DNA of 45,475 nt from assembly GCA_019894975.1 (NCBI GenBank), contig JAGXNO010000030.1:1-45475 (forward strand), read 5' to 3'. Every line of letters begins with the position of its first letter. Within the stretch, counting starts at the first letter, position 1. The DNA is from Promethearchaeota archaeon (GTDB lineage Archaea > Asgardarchaeota > Lokiarchaeia > Sigyniarchaeales > SOKP01). A program made the position numbers and the translations under genes. Positions 1-8,755 of this stretch are shown here, in pieces. The notes under the pieces were generated by a model, which saw only the letters and a list, made by a program, of their open reading frames with translations, was not told the DNA's origin and searched no databases.

Positions 1-1447
1 TAACAGCATAATCGCAAGGCTTTTTTTCTGGAACTTCTATATTGAGACTATTATCATCCAATGACCAGTTAAGATTTTTTTCAATTCCCAGCATTCTAAT
101 ATATTTGATATCTTCTTCTGAGATAATGTGTATTAGGCTTCTTTCCCTTTCGCCTTGAATATTAATGTAAGATTTTCTCAAAGTTGAAATTGTAAATACA
201 GCTCTATATGGCCAGCCTAAAACGATTGCATAAAGTGCGTTATCCTTTACAGTAAATCTAATATCATCAGGAGTGTAGGGACGATCTCCTCTTTCGGAGA
301 ACATACCACCTTCGCCCAATTTTGTAGGTCCTTCTTCAGCAATAGACCATGGTGTACTACCATAAATTGCCTCGCCGTTGATTTCTAACCATTTTCCCAT
401 TTCTAGAATTGCTTCTTTATGAAGTTCTGGTATTGTACCATCTGCTTTTGGACCGACATTAATTACTAAAGAACCATGTTTTGCAACTCTATCAACAAAA
501 TTATGAACAAGAACTCGGGGAGATTTTGTTCCAGCTTCTTTTGCATAGCCCCATGCGGTACTTTGAGCATTAAAATCAACAGACGTATCAGTAATCCATT
601 TATAATATGTCACTTTATTCGCTCGTCCTACTTCATAATCTACTACACCTAATCCTGGTGGAATATTATTCATTTTATAAAGAATTTCAACTTCTTTACC
701 CCACTCTATACCCTTATTAAAATAATATGCTAAAACTTCTTTTTTATATTTTTCATGAATCCGTCCTAGCCCAAAATCCCACCATATAAGATCGGGTTTA
801 TACTTGTCAATTACTTCAATCACAATATCCTTCCACCATTCGAGAAATTCTTTATTAGGCCACACTTGGTATCGTTTATATTTCCCTTCATATCTAACTC
901 CGTATAATCCAGCGTATTCTGGATTTGAAGTATCAAAGTTAGAATCTGATTGAGGAAAGAAAAACCAATTTGCAGCATGATGAAAAGCTACCATAAACTT
1001 CATACCCTGTTTTCTTATCGCTTTTTCCATTTCACCAACAGTATCTCTTTTTGGTCCCATATTTGCAGCATTCCATTTGGTTACCTTACTATCCCACATA
1101 GCAAAAGCGTCATGATGGATAGCTACAGGACCTGCGAATTTAGCTCCTGCATCTTTAAAGAGTTTAGCCCATTCATCTGGATTAAATTTTTCAGCTGTGA
1201 ATAAGGGTATTAGATCTTTATAGCCAAATTTAGAAGGGTCACCATAATTCTTCACATGATACTCATATTGGGGCGATCCTTTCCTATACATCCAAAATGG
1301 GTACCAACTGACATTAGGACCACATGCCGGAACAGAATAAACACCCCAATGATAGTAAATCCCAAATTTAGCATCGTCTAGCCATTCTGGAGTTCTGTGC
1401 TTCTTCAAGGAATTCCAAGTGGGTATATATTTTTCTTCTGAAGTCAT
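1..1447 (-). CDS. Alpha-L-fucosidase, GH29 (C-terminus cut by window edge)
   Basis: This gene hydrolyses terminal alpha-L-fucose from glycans. Translation from the ATG at 1447 gives MTSEEKYIPTWNSLKKHRTP, then the GH29 signatures FGIYYHWGVYSVPA, VAIHHDGFAMWDS and DLIWWDFGLG. The Asp of WWDFG is residue 224, the position of the nucleophile in Thermotoga maritima fucosidase as I recall it. LVINVGPKADGTIPE follows near residue 340. The reading frame stays open to base 1, so about 482 residues are visible and the end is missing. There is no signal peptide, so it probably acts in the cytoplasm on imported oligosaccharides. It lies 18 bases downstream of the iron alcohol dehydrogenase on the same strand, and a likely operon includes the zinc dehydrogenase as well. 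A second, different GH29 gene lies at 19993. The family is clear; the exact fucoside linkage is unknown. Confidence 0.9.
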   Translation of the reverse strand, partial: MTSEEKYIPTWNSLKKHRTPEWLDDAKFGIYYHWGVYSVPACGPNVSWYPFWMYRKGSPQYEYHVKNYGDPSKFGYKDLIPLFTAEKFNPDEWAKLFKDAGAKFAGPVAIHHDAFAMWDSKVTKWNAANMGPKRDTVGEMEKAIRKQGMKFMVAFHHAANWFFFPQSDSNFDTSNPEYAGLYGVRYEGKYKRYQVWPNKEFLEWWKDIVIEVIDKYKPDLIWWDFGLGRIHEKYKKEVLAYYFNKGIEWGKEVEILYKMNNIPPGLGVVDYEVGRANKVTYYKWITDTSVDFNAQSTAWGYAKEAGTKSPRVLVHNFVDRVAKHGSLVINVGPKADGTIPELHKEAILEMGKWLEINGEAIYGSTPWSIAEEGPTKLGEGGMFSERGDRPYTPDDIRFTVKDNALYAIVLGWPYRAVFTISTLRKSYINIQGERERSLIHIISEEDIKYIRMLGIEKNLNWSLDDNSLNIEVPEKKPCDYAV

Positions 1448-1465
1448 AATAATTTCCTTTAAAGT

Positions 1466-2632
1466 TTATCGATCATAACTCTTTTTTAATAGATCATCTA
1501 CATCATCAGCTTTCGAAATTATTGCATGATTTTCATAATCGGGGAGTTTAAATGTATCTTCTACGATATCTTTTAATGCGCTTTCTGATACATCTCTTTC
1601 TTTAAAATTCATCCACATACCGATGTCTTTAAGGAATTTATCCATTTCATCAACGCATTTTTCAGCAGCAACTTCATCTGCTACATCAATTAATGCGGGG
1701 TTGAACATTCTTCCAACTATAGCATATTCCTTAATTAAATGCTTCCATGTCCACCGATTAATTTCTGGATACATGATTGCAAGTGCTTCTCCATGTGAAA
1801 TATGAGGTGCGCTTCCTCCAATAGCCATTCCCATCCCATGAGGTAATGTTACACCAGAATTATTAATAGCAAATCCTCCTAGAGTATTTGCCCAATGTAA
1901 AGCTTCTCTGACTTCTTTATTTTGCCCATCTTTTATCGCAATTGGTAAATTTTCGATTATAAGCTTCATTCCATTTAATGCGTGCATATCGACAATATCA
2001 GAAGAAGCTGAATTGTGTGTATATGCTTCAAATGAGTGACAAAATGCATCCCATCCAGTAGAAGCTGTAATATGGGGAGGTAATGTAAGAGTTAATTCTG
2101 GGTCTACTAATGCTACAGTTGGACATAACAATTTATCATAAAGGGCATATTTTAAATGAATATCAGTCTTCGAAACGACAGCTGCAGCTGTAACTTCAGC
2201 TCCTGTTCCTGCAGTAGTAGAAACTGCGATAATAGGAAGTAATTTATTTTCAATAGGTTTACCATCAATTACTCGATAATCCCATGCTTCGCCTTTATGA
2301 GTTAGTCCTACAGAAATGCATTTAGCAGTATCCATACTTGATCCTCCTCCAACACCTAAGACAACATCAACGTTATTCTTCTTTCCTATTTCTACTCCAG
2401 CATTAACATTATCTGTTGTTGGATTGGGTTGAACACCATTAAAATGAAACATCTCAACTCCTGAATCAGCACATAACTTTATTATCTTGTCATATATTGG
2501 ATCAAGTGCGGGAGTTGGCACTGTCACCATTAAGCAGCGCTTCCCATATTCTGAAATAATTTCTCCTATTTCAGAAATTCTACCCCAACCAAATAGAAGA
2601 TTGGTCGGATTGTAATAGTTAATATTTCTCAT
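1466..2632 (-). CDS. Iron-containing alcohol dehydrogenase
   Basis: NAD(P)-dependent alcohol/aldehyde oxidoreductase of the Fe-ADH family, 388 residues, which is full length. Residues 94-103 carry the nucleotide-binding loop GVGGGSSMDTAK. The metal ligands are visible as the Asp/His pair in TGWDAFCHSFEAYTH and the two His in LPHGMGMAIG and HISHGEALA. The N-terminus (NINYYNPTNLLFGWGRISE) is typical of the butanol dehydrogenase/YqhD-like branch. It sits between a fucosidase and a zinc dehydrogenase, 10 bases after the latter. A role in reducing lactaldehyde from fucose breakdown, like FucO, is attractive but inferred, since no fucose isomerase, kinase or aldolase is in view. Another short-chain aldehyde substrate is equally possible. 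Confidence 0.9.
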   Translation of the reverse strand: MRNINYYNPTNLLFGWGRISEIGEIISEYGKRCLMVTVPTPALDPIYDKIIKLCADSGVEMFHFNGVQPNPTTDNVNAGVEIGKKNNVDVVLGVGGGSSMDTAKCISVGLTHKGEAWDYRVIDGKPIENKLLPIIAVSTTAGTGAEVTAAAVVSKTDIHLKYALYDKLLCPTVALVDPELTLTLPPHITASTGWDAFCHSFEAYTHNSASSDIVDMHALNGMKLIIENLPIAIKDGQNKEVREALHWANTLGGFAINNSGVTLPHGMGMAIGGSAPHISHGEALAIMYPEINRWTWKHLIKEYAIVGRMFNPALIDVADEVAAEKCVDEMDKFLKDIGMWMNFKERDVSESALKDIVEDTFKLPDYENHAIISKADDVDDLLKKSYDR

Positions 2633-2642
2633 TTTTATTCAC

Positions 2643-3674
2643 CTATTCATTATTTACATCAATAAAAACTTTCATTACTTTATCTTTTTTATCATCAATA
2701 AATTTATAAGCTTTACCATAATCCATGAAGGAAAAATGCTTAGTCATTAATGGTTCTAGCTTAATCTCCTTTGCAGCAACAAGCTCGATCGCTTTATTAT
2801 AATCAGCAGTTTTATACATTAAAGTTCCAATCAACCGAAGTTCACGATCCTGAACGAATCCAAGATCAACAGAAGGTTTGTCCCCAAAAACGCCTACAAG
2901 TACTATATCAGAACCTTTTCTTGCGTTTTCAATTGCTGCATCAATTGTTTCATTTGCGCCCACACATTCTATTATTAAATCTGCTTTGTCTGATCCAAAA
3001 GCTTTCTCAATTTCTTCTGAAATATTTTGCTTTGTTGGATTAATAGTATAATCGATTTCCACTTCTTTTGCTATATTTAATCGAAAATCACTCAAATCTG
3101 TAATCATTACAGACTTAGCACCTAAAGCTTTCGCAGTCTGTCCTACTAGGTTACCAATAGGGCCAGCACCTAATACTAAGATGTTAAATCCAGTAATATC
3201 TCCACCTTTTGATACTGCATGGACTGCTACTGCACAAGGTTCAATCATAGCACCTTGTTCATATGTCATATTATCGGGGAGCTTAATTATTTTTTCTGAA
3301 TGAACTTTAAAAAATTCTGATGCTGCTCCTGTTGTTTGGAATCCCATAACTTTAAGATCATCACAAATATGATACTTTCCATGAGTACATGGATAACATT
3401 GATCACAAACTACTTGAGGTTGAATAGTCACCTTATCCCCCGCTTCAAGATTCTTTACATTTGTACCTATTTTTTCAATTATCCCAGAAACTTCATGACC
3501 TTGGGTAACAGGATAATCCGTATACGGATGTTTGCCATGATAAACGTGTATGTCACTACCGCACACTCCAATCCTCATCATTTTTACAAGGACTTCATTT
3601 GTTCCCAATTCAGGAATTGGTATATCTCTAAACTCAATCTCACCCGGAGATGTCATTACTTCTTGTTTCATCAT
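2643..3674 (-). CDS. Zinc-dependent medium-chain alcohol/polyol dehydrogenase
   Basis: MDR-family dehydrogenase, 343 residues, normal length. Catalytic zinc ligands appear as CGSDIH (Cys38) and the GHE motif. The structural zinc loop has four Cys in CDQCYPCTHGKYHIC. A Rossmann fold follows with VLGAGPIGNL, and ITDLS suggests an NAD(H)-binding Asp. It resembles sorbitol/threonine/galactitol-type dehydrogenases, so the substrate is probably a sugar alcohol, an aldonic acid or a hydroxy amino acid; sequence alone does not settle it. It is the first gene of a minus-strand set with the iron alcohol dehydrogenase and GH29 fucosidase. It diverges from the LamG gene across 132 bases of AT-rich promoter DNA. 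Two adjacent ATGs give the start MMKQEV; either could be used. Confidence 0.9.
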   Translation of the reverse strand: MMKQEVMTSPGEIEFRDIPIPELGTNEVLVKMMRIGVCGSDIHVYHGKHPYTDYPVTQGHEVSGIIEKIGTNVKNLEAGDKVTIQPQVVCDQCYPCTHGKYHICDDLKVMGFQTTGAASEFFKVHSEKIIKLPDNMTYEQGAMIEPCAVAVHAVSKGGDITGFNILVLGAGPIGNLVGQTAKALGAKSVMITDLSDFRLNIAKEVEIDYTINPTKQNISEEIEKAFGSDKADLIIECVGANETIDAAIENARKGSDIVLVGVFGDKPSVDLGFVQDRELRLIGTLMYKTADYNKAIELVAAKEIKLEPLMTKHFSFMDYGKAYKFIDDKKDKVMKVFIDVNNE

Positions 3675-3806
3675 TTACACTTGAATATTTGCTTATAATT
3701 ATATTATTAAAAGATTAAATTTTTTTAATATTTTTAACATTAGCATTCTAAAAACCCTTAAAATTTAATCTACGTTTTAACTAAAAAAGGAAGAGAGAAA
3801 AATAGT

Positions 3807-5876
3807 ATGCAAGATCATTTAATAGCTCATTGGACTTTTAACGAAATTGTTGATGATAATTGTATTTTGGATACCGTTTCTAATAATAAGGATAAAGTAA
3901 TAGGATACATTGATCTCTTGGATGGAGTTGAAAGAAACGCTTTACGTCTTGATGGTTATACCACTCATCTAAAAATATCAAAAAATAGGTTTCCTGATAA
4001 TCTTGAACAATTCACCATTTCAGCATGGATAGCTAATGGTGCATATACATGGAACGAAGGACCTATAATCGAAAATTATGATGAGAAAAATGGTTTTTTT
4101 ATTGGTGTAACTGCTAATGGAAGAATCCGTTTCAGAGTACTTATCAATGGGGAAACTTTTAAAGTTGAAACGGAAGAAAAAACACCTCTCTTTAAGTGGA
4201 TGAATATTACAGGCGTATTTGATAATACTAGTGGAATGTTTCTATATATAAACGGGGAAGTGAAAGATTCTATAAATTTTAATGATCCAGTTGGGAAGGT
4301 AAGACTCCCTAATGATTTAATTAATATTGGTAGGGCTGCTAAAAATGTTCGTCCTACCAATGGGGTGAATAATGGTGGTCATTTTCCCTGTCCGATTTAT
4401 ATTGATGGAATTATAGACGAACTTAAATTTTTTGATACGGCTTTATCTATTAATCAGATAAAAGAAAGTTTCACAAAAATAAAGGATATAGGAGAACCAC
4501 CATTAGAAAAGCGTGGACTTCCAACACTTCCCAACGCTTCAAATAGATTCGGAGCTTATTATACGACACTTAGATACTATAAAGAATGGGATCGACTTTG
4601 GAGAATAAAAGATCACTCTGATATAGTTGTACTTTTCGATGAGATGCCTATTAAATATGTATTCTGGAGAGGTTTGAATTATATTTCTGCGTGGGTAACA
4701 GGAAATGGGATCTGGTATACTAATGAATTTAATGAGACGTGGGCAGACAAATTTGATCCAGATATTAACGGATGTGCCGAACCAATGTCCGATAAACAGT
4801 GCAAAACCTCGCATGTCAGAATAATTGAATCAAATGATGCTCGTGTAATTGTCCATTGGCGCTATGCCCTCATAGATACGAATTATAGACAAGGTAGAGT
4901 TGATCCTCTCACCAAATGGGGAGATTGGTCAGACGAATATTATGTAATTTATCCAGATGGTGTTGGAATTCGTGATATAACACTACATAGTTCTCAACCT
5001 ATGGAACCTCATGAATTTCAAGAATCAATAGTTATCTTAGGGGAAGGCATGTGTCCCGAAGATGCTTATGAATTAGATGCTGTCACTTTTTTCAACATGA
5101 AGGGAGAATCATATACGTATAGTTGGGAGAAGTTCAGTCCCAAATTCTTCTTGGCTCCGAGAGATAAGAATATTGAGATTATAAATGTAAAATCAGAACG
5201 AGTTCCATTTTTTGTCGTCCCTGATGGACCATGTACAGTTGCAGGTAAGCAATTTAATGGAAAGAAACGTCGTAACGCCTTTTTCTTTCCTTATGCTTAT
5301 TTTGTAAAAAGCGGTTCACACTTTCCTTGGTGGAATTCTTGGCCAGTCGCAAATATTCCTACAGATGGGAGATTTACCTGGGTTTCGGATCGTCCCTCAC
5401 ATACAAACGTTTCATCAATGGCAGAATGGGAAGATTATGAAGTTGGACCTGAATTGCGGAGGAGGATCATGCTACATGGCGTTTGGGATAAAAATGATAA
5501 AGAAAGTTTAGTTGATTTAGCTAAATCTTGGCTAAGACCCCCTGAGGTTGAATTGAATACTGATGCTTATAGTGATGGGGACTACGTACCTCATGAAAGA
5601 GCATATTATTTTACATGCATGGATCCTACTTCAAAAGCACCCCTTGATTTTAAAATTAACGCGAGTAAAGAGCATCCGATAGTGAATCTCGCGCTGGTAA
5701 TCCTAAATTTAGACAGTAATATTACTCTTAAAATCAACGATCAGGATGTATCTCGTGGTAAGAGCTTTCGATATGGAATACATCATGAGCTTAACGGTAG
5801 TAAAGCCTCAGTATGGGTTAAATTGAAAGCAAACACTCCTACTAAAATAGTAATTACTCCAAGAGATGAAATCTAA
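3807..5876 (+). CDS. LamG/concanavalin-like domain protein, probably glycan-binding
   Basis: 689 residues. Residues 1-225 look like a LamG-type jelly roll (Laminin_G_3). Cues are LIAHWTFNE, a conserved LRLDG, FTISAWI, GVFDNTSGMFLYINGE and a closing IDGIIDELKFFDTALS. Residues 245-600 form a large second region rich in Trp and Tyr, without a motif I can name. The C-terminal 90 residues look like a further beta domain. There is no signal peptide or membrane segment; the LamG fold starts at residue 5. It starts at ATG 3807 after an AAGGAAGAGAG ribosome site and is followed two bases later by the next gene. Next to fucosidase and sugar dehydrogenases, a role in binding or cleaving glycans is likely, but catalytic activity is not shown. 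Confidence 0.7.
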   Translation: MQDHLIAHWTFNEIVDDNCILDTVSNNKDKVIGYIDLLDGVERNALRLDGYTTHLKISKNRFPDNLEQFTISAWIANGAYTWNEGPIIENYDEKNGFFIGVTANGRIRFRVLINGETFKVETEEKTPLFKWMNITGVFDNTSGMFLYINGEVKDSINFNDPVGKVRLPNDLINIGRAAKNVRPTNGVNNGGHFPCPIYIDGIIDELKFFDTALSINQIKESFTKIKDIGEPPLEKRGLPTLPNASNRFGAYYTTLRYYKEWDRLWRIKDHSDIVVLFDEMPIKYVFWRGLNYISAWVTGNGIWYTNEFNETWADKFDPDINGCAEPMSDKQCKTSHVRIIESNDARVIVHWRYALIDTNYRQGRVDPLTKWGDWSDEYYVIYPDGVGIRDITLHSSQPMEPHEFQESIVILGEGMCPEDAYELDAVTFFNMKGESYTYSWEKFSPKFFLAPRDKNIEIINVKSERVPFFVVPDGPCTVAGKQFNGKKRRNAFFFPYAYFVKSGSHFPWWNSWPVANIPTDGRFTWVSDRPSHTNVSSMAEWEDYEVGPELRRRIMLHGVWDKNDKESLVDLAKSWLRPPEVELNTDAYSDGDYVPHERAYYFTCMDPTSKAPLDFKINASKEHPIVNLALVILNLDSNITLKINDQDVSRGKSFRYGIHHELNGSKASVWVKLKANTPTKIVITPRDEI

Positions 5877-5878
5877 AA

Positions 5879-6325
5879 ATGAATGAGGAAAATGCATTAG
5901 AAATTTACCGTAAAATCAGAAGTAGGAATATCTTCGGAAAAGATCTTAAACCTTTTCTGGAAATGTTAAAGTATTTTACAAATAAATCTGAATATGCTGA
6001 AGATGAAATTTTTGGATGGGAAAAAATTGTACAAGTCAACTTAAGTGATGCTGAAAATTTCTACGTAAAAACTGATAATCCATTAGATGAACACCCTAAA
6101 TTAGTCATAGAATATGGAAATGCAGAATCTCCGAATACTATCGTAAATACTGATAAAAATTCATTTACAGGAATTATGTGCGAAAGAGTTTTGTTACCTG
6201 GTGACCCTCCCAGAGTTTTTGAGGTTAAAGGAGACACCACGCAGTCAATGATATTCTTTACTTTACTAATGCTTATCGGACAAGAATTTTGGGAACAAGA
6301 AAGGCAATCAAAGAAGAAAATTTGA
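5879..6325 (+). CDS. Small SCP2-like hypothetical protein
   Basis: 148 residues, starting two bases after the LamG gene, so almost certainly co-transcribed. The first 45 residues are helical and charged. Residues 50-145 follow the layout of SCP2 sterol-carrier domains: a strand pair (ENFYVKTDN, LVIEYGN), a segment resembling the ad-x-t/s-x-dk motif (NTIVNTDKNSFTGIMCER), and VFEVKGDTTQSMIFFTLLML near the end, where SCP2 proteins have G-x-hydrophobic-x-x-x-GD. The similarity is weak and noted by eye only. If correct, it would hold a lipid or acyl-CoA in a hydrophobic tunnel. It could equally be an unrelated Asgard-specific protein. Confidence 0.55.
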   Translation: MNEENALEIYRKIRSRNIFGKDLKPFLEMLKYFTNKSEYAEDEIFGWEKIVQVNLSDAENFYVKTDNPLDEHPKLVIEYGNAESPNTIVNTDKNSFTGIMCERVLLPGDPPRVFEVKGDTTQSMIFFTLLMLIGQEFWEQERQSKKKI

Positions 6326-6374
6326 TATTTTCAAAATAAAAAGAAAAAGATTTTATTAAATAATGCAAAAGGAG

Positions 6375-7454
6375 TTATTGTACATACTTTATGGCAGTTT
6401 TCAATGATTTCTCTGCATCTTTAACTATAGTATCTATAATATCAGAGACAGATTCTATTTTATTTACAATTCCAATACTCTGTCCTATTAGAACGCCACC
6501 ATTCTCCATATCTCCTTGATACGCTGCAAAAGCTGCTTTTGCATCTTTTCTTAATTCTTCGGCAAGTTCATCTTCTGTTATTGCGGAGCGGTGATCAGTT
6601 AAAGCCTTTTCTTCTGCGATCTTTTCCTCTTTAGTTTTTACTAATCCTTTTGATAATGCAAACTTATTTCTCCAGTATCTAATAGTTCCAAGAGCACCTG
6701 TTCTTATAATTGTGTCTTGAGCTTTAGCAGGCGGCACTACATTCTTGTAGTTTTCATGGAATTCACTATCTTTAGACGCAATAAATCTAGACCCCATAGC
6801 AATTGCTCCTGCACCGAGAGATAAGGCTGCTGCCAACCCTGCTCCCGTTGCATATCCACCACACGCAATCCTTGGAATATCAGGATATTTTTGCTGAACT
6901 TGTTGCTGTAAAACCATACCTCCTACTTTTTCATAAGATTGATGGCCACCACCCTCGAATCCAGTAATTACTAGACCATCACATCCCGAAGCGACACTCT
7001 TGTCAGCTAACCAAAGTGCAGGAGAAACGTGAAAGTGTTTTATCTCCGTTGCTTTCCTTAATTTTTGAAATTCTTTATTTTCAGGCATTCTTCTTGATGA
7101 ACCCGCACTAGAAAGAGCATATAAACACTGCTCTCTCAGTTTAGGGTTAGCCATAATATGTTTTGCTGCTCCACTTATCAGGTTGTCGCAATCAACTATA
7201 TTTCTCGAAGTTATAATATTAAATCCAAAAATTCCATCAGTATGCTCTACAACATAATCAAGGTTTTTCTTTAACGCTTCTAAGTTATTTTTCTCATAGC
7301 CATCCATAGATACCGTTGTATGGGATATCGTACCAAGCCCACCTGCTTCTGCAACGGCAATGGCCAATTCGGTGGTTCTAAAAGGTCCCATCGGTGCATT
7401 CACGATTGGATGCTTTATTCCAAACATTTCAGTAATATTTGTTTTAATTGTCAA
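6375..7454 (-). CDS. Nitronate monooxygenase / 2-nitropropane dioxygenase family FMN protein
   Basis: 359-residue TIM-barrel flavoprotein of the NMO/FabK family. The N-terminus FGIKHPIVNAPMGPF matches the P-I-x-x-A-P-M start of the family. FMN phosphate-binding segments are visible at GLVITGFEGGGH and at IACGGYATGAGLAAALSLGAGA-IAMGSRF. The C-terminal 100 residues are helical. Family members oxidise nitronates or act as enoyl-ACP reductases. In an anaerobe an oxygenase role is unlikely, so its real job is open. It is the last gene on the minus strand after SdhB, separated by 143 bases, and may have its own promoter. It converges on the SCP2-like gene at 6325. Confidence 0.85.
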   Translation of the reverse strand: MTIKTNITEMFGIKHPIVNAPMGPFRTTELAIAVAEAGGLGTISHTTVSMDGYEKNNLEALKKNLDYVVEHTDGIFGFNIITSRNIVDCDNLISGAAKHIMANPKLREQCLYALSSAGSSRRMPENKEFQKLRKATEIKHFHVSPALWLADKSVASGCDGLVITGFEGGGHQSYEKVGGMVLQQQVQQKYPDIPRIACGGYATGAGLAAALSLGAGAIAMGSRFIASKDSEFHENYKNVVPPAKAQDTIIRTGALGTIRYWRNKFALSKGLVKTKEEKIAEEKALTDHRSAITEDELAEELRKDAKAAFAAYQGDMENGGVLIGQSIGIVNKIESVSDIIDTIVKDAEKSLKTAIKYVQ

Positions 7455-7597
7455 ATTTTATCACCTTTTTTTTAAATTGAATTGGTTACTAAAAAAACTT
7501 ACTCTTTTGCAAATCAAATTAGGATACTTTATTACTTGATTTCAAGGATTTTTCAATCAGATTGATCTACAGTTTGGCGTGAAAATTAATAAGATAA

Positions 7598-8362
7598 TTA
7601 TTTTTCGATCCAATTATCTCTAATATCTTTAATAGCAGTTCCGGGCATAACACCTTTAGGACACACTCTATTACAAACGAAATATTTCTCGCATGCAGGA
7701 ACGGCATCATTTTGTAAGACTCGGGAAAGAACTGATTCTTTTCGACTATCAGATAGCCTAGAATCTCTTATGAATCTATCAGCTTTAGCCAATTGTGCAG
7801 GTCCAAGATAATTAGGATTTTCTTTACTAACAGGACATGCCCAACATAACCCACATAAAATACAATAAACTAATTTCTCTATAGATTTCATTTGATTAGG
7901 AGATTGAGAAGATTCGGGAGCTTTATCATTCCATCCTCTAGTGAAAAATGGCTCTACTTCCTTATAGAATTTCCAGAATGGATCCATATCAACAACCAAG
8001 TCTTTTAAAACATTCATATTAGGTAAAGGTTCGATTAAGATCTCAGTTTTTGGATCCCAATCTGGGTGGTCTCCAAAATTAAACTCGGGTAAATTAACTG
8101 GTTTCTTTGCAGATTTGGCTGTTGCAATTTGTGTTCTACAAGCTAATGAGGGCACTTTATCAATTGTTACACCGCAAGATCCACAAATTGCACCTCGACA
8201 ACTGTATCTAAAACTAAGTGTTGAATCATACCAATCTTGAATATAAAAAAGAGCATCTAATATAGAGATACTAGTCGAGGTTGGAACCGAAAATCTTTCA
8301 TAGTTAGGTTTTCCATCTTTCTTAGATAGACGATATATAAGGAATGTTTGAGATTCCTGCAT
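7598..8362 (-). CDS. sdhB: Succinate dehydrogenase/fumarate reductase iron-sulfur subunit
   Basis: 254-residue electron-transfer subunit. Residues 55-75 carry the plant-type 2Fe-2S set C55, C60, C63 and C75 (YSCRGAICGSCG). The second domain has C167, C170, C173, C176 and then C224, C230, C234 (ACEKYFVCNRVCPKG), for the 4Fe-4S and 3Fe-4S clusters. The first ferredoxin-like motif reads CILCGLCWACP, with only two residues between the third and fourth Cys; the usual form is CxxCxxCxxxCP. There is no CCG domain, so it is not a TfrB or SdhE fusion. It lies 393 bases downstream of sdhA on the same strand. No membrane anchor (SdhC/D) gene is adjacent. Direction (fumarate reduction or succinate oxidation) cannot be read from sequence. 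Confidence 0.93.
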   Translation of the reverse strand: MQESQTFLIYRLSKKDGKPNYERFSVPTSTSISILDALFYIQDWYDSTLSFRYSCRGAICGSCGVTIDKVPSLACRTQIATAKSAKKPVNLPEFNFGDHPDWDPKTEILIEPLPNMNVLKDLVVDMDPFWKFYKEVEPFFTRGWNDKAPESSQSPNQMKSIEKLVYCILCGLCWACPVSKENPNYLGPAQLAKADRFIRDSRLSDSRKESVLSRVLQNDAVPACEKYFVCNRVCPKGVMPGTAIKDIRDNWIEK

Positions 8363-8571
8363 AAGTTTATTTCTGCGATGAAGATAAATAAACTCTTTCT
8401 TAATAAATTAAAAATTTCTATAAGGATTGAAGAAGAAAAATAATGATTAATACGGTTGGTGAGAGCGAAATACCACTAAAATAATATAATTATAAATATT
8501 CATTTCAATCTGAGTTAAATCAAATCAAATTTGAAGATAATGTAATAATTTTTAAACGGACAAAGCATCTA
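8363..8571. other. Intergenic DNA between sdhB and a small plus-strand ORF
   Basis: AT-rich spacer upstream of sdhB. I see no ribosome-binding site just before the sdhB ATG and no convincing hairpin. An AT run around 8541-8556 (AATAATTTTTAAAC) could serve as a TATA element for the small plus-strand ORF at 8572, but it is too close to that ATG to be certain. Confidence 0.3.
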
Positions 8572-8745
8572 ATGGGATCAATAATTTTAAATCAAAAAGA
8601 TGCTGTGAATAGTGATGAAGCTGAAATGGGATTGGAAGAATTACTTATACATCTGGAGAATATGTGCCCCGAACTGGAAGAAGATGTATTAGAGCGTGAA
8701 AAAATTGAATATCTTGTTAATGAATATTCAACAAATATTATGTAA
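8572..8745 (+). CDS. Possible small acidic protein (57 aa) between sdhB and sdhA
   Basis: An ATG-to-TAA frame of 58 codons on the strand opposite the sdh genes. It begins MGSIILNQKDAVNSDEAEMG and continues with acidic helical sequence LEELLIHLENMCPELEEDV, ending in VNEYSTNIM. The high Glu/Asp content and regular hydrophobic spacing look protein-like rather than random, and the frame fills the only gap between sdhA and sdhB. There is no obvious ribosome-binding site and I recognise no family. It may be a real small gene or chance. Confidence 0.4.
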   Translation: MGSIILNQKDAVNSDEAEMGLEELLIHLENMCPELEEDVLEREKIEYLVNEYSTNIM

Positions 8746-8755
8746 AGGCTTCAGC

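Noticed and set aside
1623..4814. Several open frames of 60-120 codons opposite the alcohol dehydrogenase and LamG genes.
   Set aside because: They are antisense to clear genes, have Ser/Ile/Phe/Leu-rich low-complexity composition and show no family features.
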